From Prochilodus magdalenae (Eukaryota; Chordata; Actinopteri; Characiformes; Prochilodontidae): 64,000 nucleotides of DNA. The position numbers and the translations under genes were made by a program. The first letter of the stretch is position 1; each line of letters starts with the position of its first letter. Of the stretch, positions 59,922 through 64,000 are shown piece after piece. Where the stretch lies: positions 356,001 through 420,000 of the forward strand of contig JAMWET010001101.1 in the NCBI GenBank assembly GCA_024036415.1, given 5' to 3'. Below the pieces are notes generated by a model. That model was not told the origin of the DNA. It made no database searches and worked only from the letters and a program-made list of their open reading frames with translations.

Positions 59922-62756
59922 CTGAGAATGATCCATCACCAAAAAAATATCTGCTTGCGGTGGTCCTGTGGGGGTCCTAACCATAGAATAACAGGGGAAA
60001 AGGGGGATAACAAAGTATGCAGCTGCAATATAATATATAATAAAATAATATAATGATGAACAGATGAAGCTCTGTTATTCACAGACTATGTGAATAACAG
60101 ACATTTTAGATAGTGTAGTGTGTGATGAACAGTCTGCACTGAGACACTTTCCTATCAAAAACATTCTTCTTGTTGGACTGATCACAGAATAAAAACCGCA
60201 GGACCATAACTGTGCATGTGAACTTTAAAAATATACCACTTCTGTTAGTATTAATGTGAAGTACTTTTATACTGCACATATGATATCAAAACATCTTCTA
60301 AACATACGACAACATGGGTATTTGGGTATGATATTTAGGAAGCATGAGCTCCTTAACTTCCTTAAAAAGAATCTCCTAAAACAGCTGACAGCTTGGTTTG
60401 ATCAGATGGTTCTGTTCTGCTTCTCTTAAAATCATTGCAAAGGAAGCCTGGAGATTTATTGTAACCAGCTTTCACGTATTACATCGTTGTTGCTTAAAAC
60501 TAAACATCTGTCTGATGCTGCTATTTATTTTAATGGATATAATTTCTAATGTCATCACACATCTCTAGTTTCCAAAGGGAACAAATTAGAGTCCATAGGA
60601 AAGGATACAAACAAACACTGGAAACTATTGCGATAAATTATTGCTAAAACCAAAAAAAAAAATCCCCAATAGATAGAGAGAATTATGCATCAAGCCGTAA
60701 GTCAAATGATGTCTCCACCTGATCATATGAGCGGGCATGCAGAATATACACAAAAGTGAACAGCTGTTACGTTTACGGCAGCCATGACCCTAAACGCTGC
60801 ACAAGTGGTGAAATGGTGATTCTTTGATCAGCACAGGGGGTTGGTTGACAATTAGCTCTACAGACAGGCAGTTCACAGCACTTAGCTTTTCGAAGGCTGC
60901 CTTCAATATTCTAAAACGTCTAATCCGAAGCTGGTTTGGAAAATTATTTCCATATTATAATTATCTTGTTAGGTGGGCCTTTGCTCGTCCTTCCCAGAGT
61001 CTCTGAGCGGCAAACAACATGACCATAAAAATATTGCAAACATCTGTAAAGATAATTCTGCTCAAAGTAAAACACAGTTAAATCTCTACATCTCGCTCGA
61101 TTCACTGCATCCCATAATCACGCTAGCCTGAGTCATCTAAAGTATCTCTGCATAACTGTGCAGGATGGAAACACAACGGAATAATTTATCTGCTGGAAAG
61201 AAAATTGTTTGTCACTGTGTTTGTAATACAGTTGTAAACTGAAATACACATTTTTCAGATTCTTTTAGACTATTTTGAAATCACTGCACTTCAACCCAGC
61301 ACTATCTGTCCATCTTTGCAGCCAATTTGTTGTTGAAGACATGTCACAAAAACATTTACCTCCCATTTCCAACGCCTTCCACAAACTGTGCAAAACCGTG
61401 CAATGCCAGATTACAAGACAACGCTATCTGTCGACTCTGGACAGCTGTCTAAAGATTATGGTCAAATATCGCAGCCACAATGTCTGGTAGATGTTTATCT
61501 CATCTTTCCTCGAGGATAATCACTTTGCTTCTGCTCTCTAAAAAAATAACTTCTTATTTTGCCTACAGCGAAAAAAGTCGATCATACTACCAGCATGATA
61601 TCATGCCTCACCTAGGCGAGTTGCATCACAACCAACAGATAGAAAGACGACAAGCACAAGCATGCCCAAGAGAAAGCAAAAAAAAAAGGAGAAGCACATA
61701 GCGGGTTACAAGGAAACCTTTCCCCTCCAATAAGACAGGAGCGTAATGCTGATCATAAACCAGCTTTAGCTGACATGGAGCCATGTAATAAGAGATTCAC
61801 GCTCAATCTGTAGAAAGTTCAGTGCAAACCCTGAGCACACAGACGGGGATGTTATTGCCCGGTGCATGACAGCAGAACCGCATTGTACCAGATGTTTCAT
61901 GTTATGGTGTTTGAAGGGAAACAATCAAAATGCAGAAACAAAGAACTGTTCTATTTTTGCCCATTGGATTCTTCGTCTTTCTCTGGGACAAAGGCAAAAC
62001 TGATTCAAAACGGTGTTTGTGGAATGGATCATAAGCTTTGTGGTCACAAAGGGAAAAGAAACCGAAACACACACAGACACACCACACACAGACATGTTAA
62101 GAAGTAAGTGCACCCTGTTATTGGCATATGTGGATATTTCAGTAAAGTGGAACAATATGTGTAGATATATGTTATGTGTTATGTTATATGTTATGTCATA
62201 GAACTAAAATAATGCAGATATCATTTGTGTCTGCTGGAAAAGTGAAGACACCCTGGCTGGCACTGGTACTGCTCTTTTGCAGGGTTGGATAGTAATGGAG
62301 TACATGCAACAAGATTATGTAATAACATTACCAGCAGGATTATTATTAAACCACATATATGCAATCTCATCGCCTTCTTGCCTGAATTCACCGTTTTCAA
62401 ACACAAACATGTCACATGACTCGTGTATGTTTTGATGAATCCGTGAGGGGATCCTGCCGGGGTTTTTGAAGAATCCCTTCATGTGATATTTGTGTGCCTT
62501 GCACGTTGATTTGTATGGACTGCTGAAACCACCTGCGAGTTTAGACAACCTCTGGAAATTACAAGCAGAACTGAAGTTGAAGTCCAAGCATGGTGACCCA
62601 ACATATAACATAGCATATAATTAGCTGATATTGACCTTTGAGCAGTTAGAGCACATATTATGGTCAGTTAAGAGGTATTAGAACAGTCAAGTACATTAGA
62701 GGTCTCAGCAGTGGCCGTGTAACTTTGAATTAAATCGTATGTCCAGAGCTGTTGAG

Positions 62757-63884
62757 CAGGGCTGGGCAGTAAATTGAGTATTTGAGATATATTGGAATAT
62801 TTTGTAGACAAGAAATTAATACTGTTCAGATCAATGTAGTTTCATGTTGCATTAAAAAACATGACCTGTTTTTTTCCATAATGTTGTGATGAGTGCAGCG
62901 CAACACTGTCACAACCAGTGGGTGCAAAACACACCACTACGCCTTAAAGTAGAGTCAAAGCTGAGAATAGTAAAAATGTTGATGCCAATTAGTTGATTTT
63001 CAAGTACAGTAATGATAGACACTATTGTTCCACAATGCAAAGGCAACCAGAAAGTAAGAAGCTTCTCACGTCTGGCGATACGACGGTGACCAGAAAACCT
63101 GTCACAGGAACCTGTGAAAACAAAGTTATGTAATTCTAGTAAATAATGTGTTTATTAAAAACGCCAGTCTAGTATAACGCAAGCCTCATCACTTCCTGTT
63201 AGTAAGAAACGATGCAGGATGCTAATATGTTGTGTGCTAGCCTGCCCAGCTCATCCAGCTAAGATTAGTACAAAGCATATACAGTGTAGTAGCAGTGTGT
63301 AATACACAACTGAGACGCAGCCATGTCTACCGACATGAAAAATGTCAATACAAAATGAAAGTGCTGTTTATCAGAGTGCCATCGCTTCTCACTTTGAGTT
63401 TATATTTCCACATACCCTTTAGCTGCTGTGTTAGCTACATTAACGGTATATCGCCTCATTACTCACCACTGTAATATTACATCTGAGCACTTTACAGCAA
63501 CATTAACACATGGAGGTAATAAGAGGAGATAGTGGAGTTGTGGTGGTGGTGGTCTTTATATAGAGCACAGTGTGGTGGTCTAACACATCTATAAAAATAT
63601 GGTCCCTGTAGCAACAACAGAACAAGAAGGCTTTGAAAAGCTGATAAGACCCCAGCTGTCCAATAACAGCTACTTATTGTATAGAGGTTTATATGTACAA
63701 GTTGAAGGAAACGCCTGAAAATGAAAGGCACTGTACACCGATCACAGTCCGGTTTAATAACAGTGTTTGTGACGTCCCACACAGAGCTTTGACATACAGC
63801 GGAACGTTTAGCCCACTTTGTGGAAAATACTGAGATCTATATCACGTATCGCTATTCAGCTCAAAGTATCGCCCAGCCCTACTG
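62757..63884. mobile_element. Non-autonomous DNA transposon with GGGCTGGGC ends, 1.1 kb
   Basis: Left end CAGGGCTGGGCAGTAAATTG; right end reversed CAGTAGGGCTGGGCGATACT, both followed by TTGAG and further on ATATA..AATATTTT / GATAT..AGTATTTT. No transposase frame is seen. GGGCTGGGCGATA ends are common in fish DNA transposons; superfamily not settled. Confidence 0.62.
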
Positions 63885-64000
63885 CTGAACTCAATGAACT
63901 GGTTAATACCACAGTGTTAGTCCTAGTGCACACATTCTTCTCCATTTTCCTCAGTGTTTACTCAGCTTCTTACCTCCACACCTTCTCTGTATTTCTAGTA

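Larger units (their letters stand above)
54181..64000 (-). other. eml3 first intron or 5' flank
   Basis: 9.8 kb with no recognised exon and no CpG island. Contains two CA/CAGA microsatellites, the elements at 59,511 and 62,757, and at 54,640-55,090 repeated ATCAGATTA and ATGTAAACNG blocks that look like a decayed transposon. The owed exon 1 probably lies beyond 64,000. Confidence 0.6.

Noticed and set aside
61612..61699. Open frame of 29 codons on the minus strand ending in a GGTGAGG donor at phase 1, as needed for eml3 exon 1
   Set aside because: The peptide is low-complexity and strongly hydrophobic, like a signal sequence, whereas EML proteins are cytosolic. The start context is poor and there is no CpG island, so the fit in phase is probably chance.
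62315..62611. 98-codon minus-strand frame ending ..GDEIAYMW
   Set aside because: No domain recognised, no neighbouring splice sites or CpG start, and length within chance expectation for this window.
1..64000. tRNA, rRNA or snRNA genes, CRISPR arrays
   Set aside because: No cloverleaf with A and B boxes, no conserved rRNA words and no spaced identical repeats were noticed; the tandem repeats present are simple microsatellites.

Overview
This window looks like vertebrate nuclear DNA, most likely from a teleost fish. Genes are split into many short exons with GT/AG borders. The introns carry CA, GATA/CAGA and GAAA microsatellites, decayed Tc1-like transposons, hAT-like and mariner-like MITEs, and a LINE fragment whose reverse-transcriptase peptides and (TATC)n tail are typical of fish genomes. 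Species cannot be fixed from the sequence alone.

Two protein-coding genes can be rebuilt, both on the minus strand and head to tail. The first (reading 5' to 3', from high to low coordinates) is eml3, an EMAP-like microtubule-binding protein. It spans about 54,180 to 23,348, with a putative poly(A) signal at 22,855-22,860. Twenty-three coding exons join in frame to give 982 complete codons plus the 3' part of one split codon, ending at TGA. They cover the N-terminal trimerisation coiled coil, a Ser/Thr-rich linker that includes two micro-exons of 29 and 30 nt, the HELP/hydrophobic region and the WD40 propellers. The first coding exon was not found; it lies upstream of 54,181, probably beyond the window or in the repeat-rich first intron.

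The second gene is mta2, a subunit of the NuRD chromatin-remodelling deacetylase. Its start codon is at 19,701 in a CpG-rich promoter. Fourteen exons run to the left edge, giving 465 codons that cover the BAH, ELM2, SANT and GATA-zinc-finger regions. The window ends inside exon 14, so the C-terminal RBBP-binding part is missing. Residues diagnostic of the paralogues identify MTA2 rather than MTA1 or MTA3, and EML3 rather than EML1, 2 or 4. The same EML3-MTA2 head-to-tail order is found at human 11q12.3, which supports both calls.

Layout: 1-1,270 mta2 3' exons in the window (14 to 10); 1,429-4,651 exons 9 to 4; 4,652-8,757 repeat-bearing intron 3; 8,758-9,801 exons 3 and 2; 9,802-19,673 the 9.9 kb intron 1; 19,674-20,280 exon 1 and CpG-rich promoter; 20,480-22,620 an intergenic cluster of nested transposon remnants; 22,855-54,180 eml3; 54,181-64,000 upstream intron or flank with microsatellites and non-autonomous DNA transposons. 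I found no tRNA, rRNA, CRISPR or prokaryotic features, and no clearly new gene system. The points most worth a second look are the micro-exon pair and a TQT motif in the eml3 linker, a roughly 450 bp tetranucleotide array next to an eml3 splice acceptor, a diverged local duplication between the two genes, and several MITE families with visible terminal inverted repeats.
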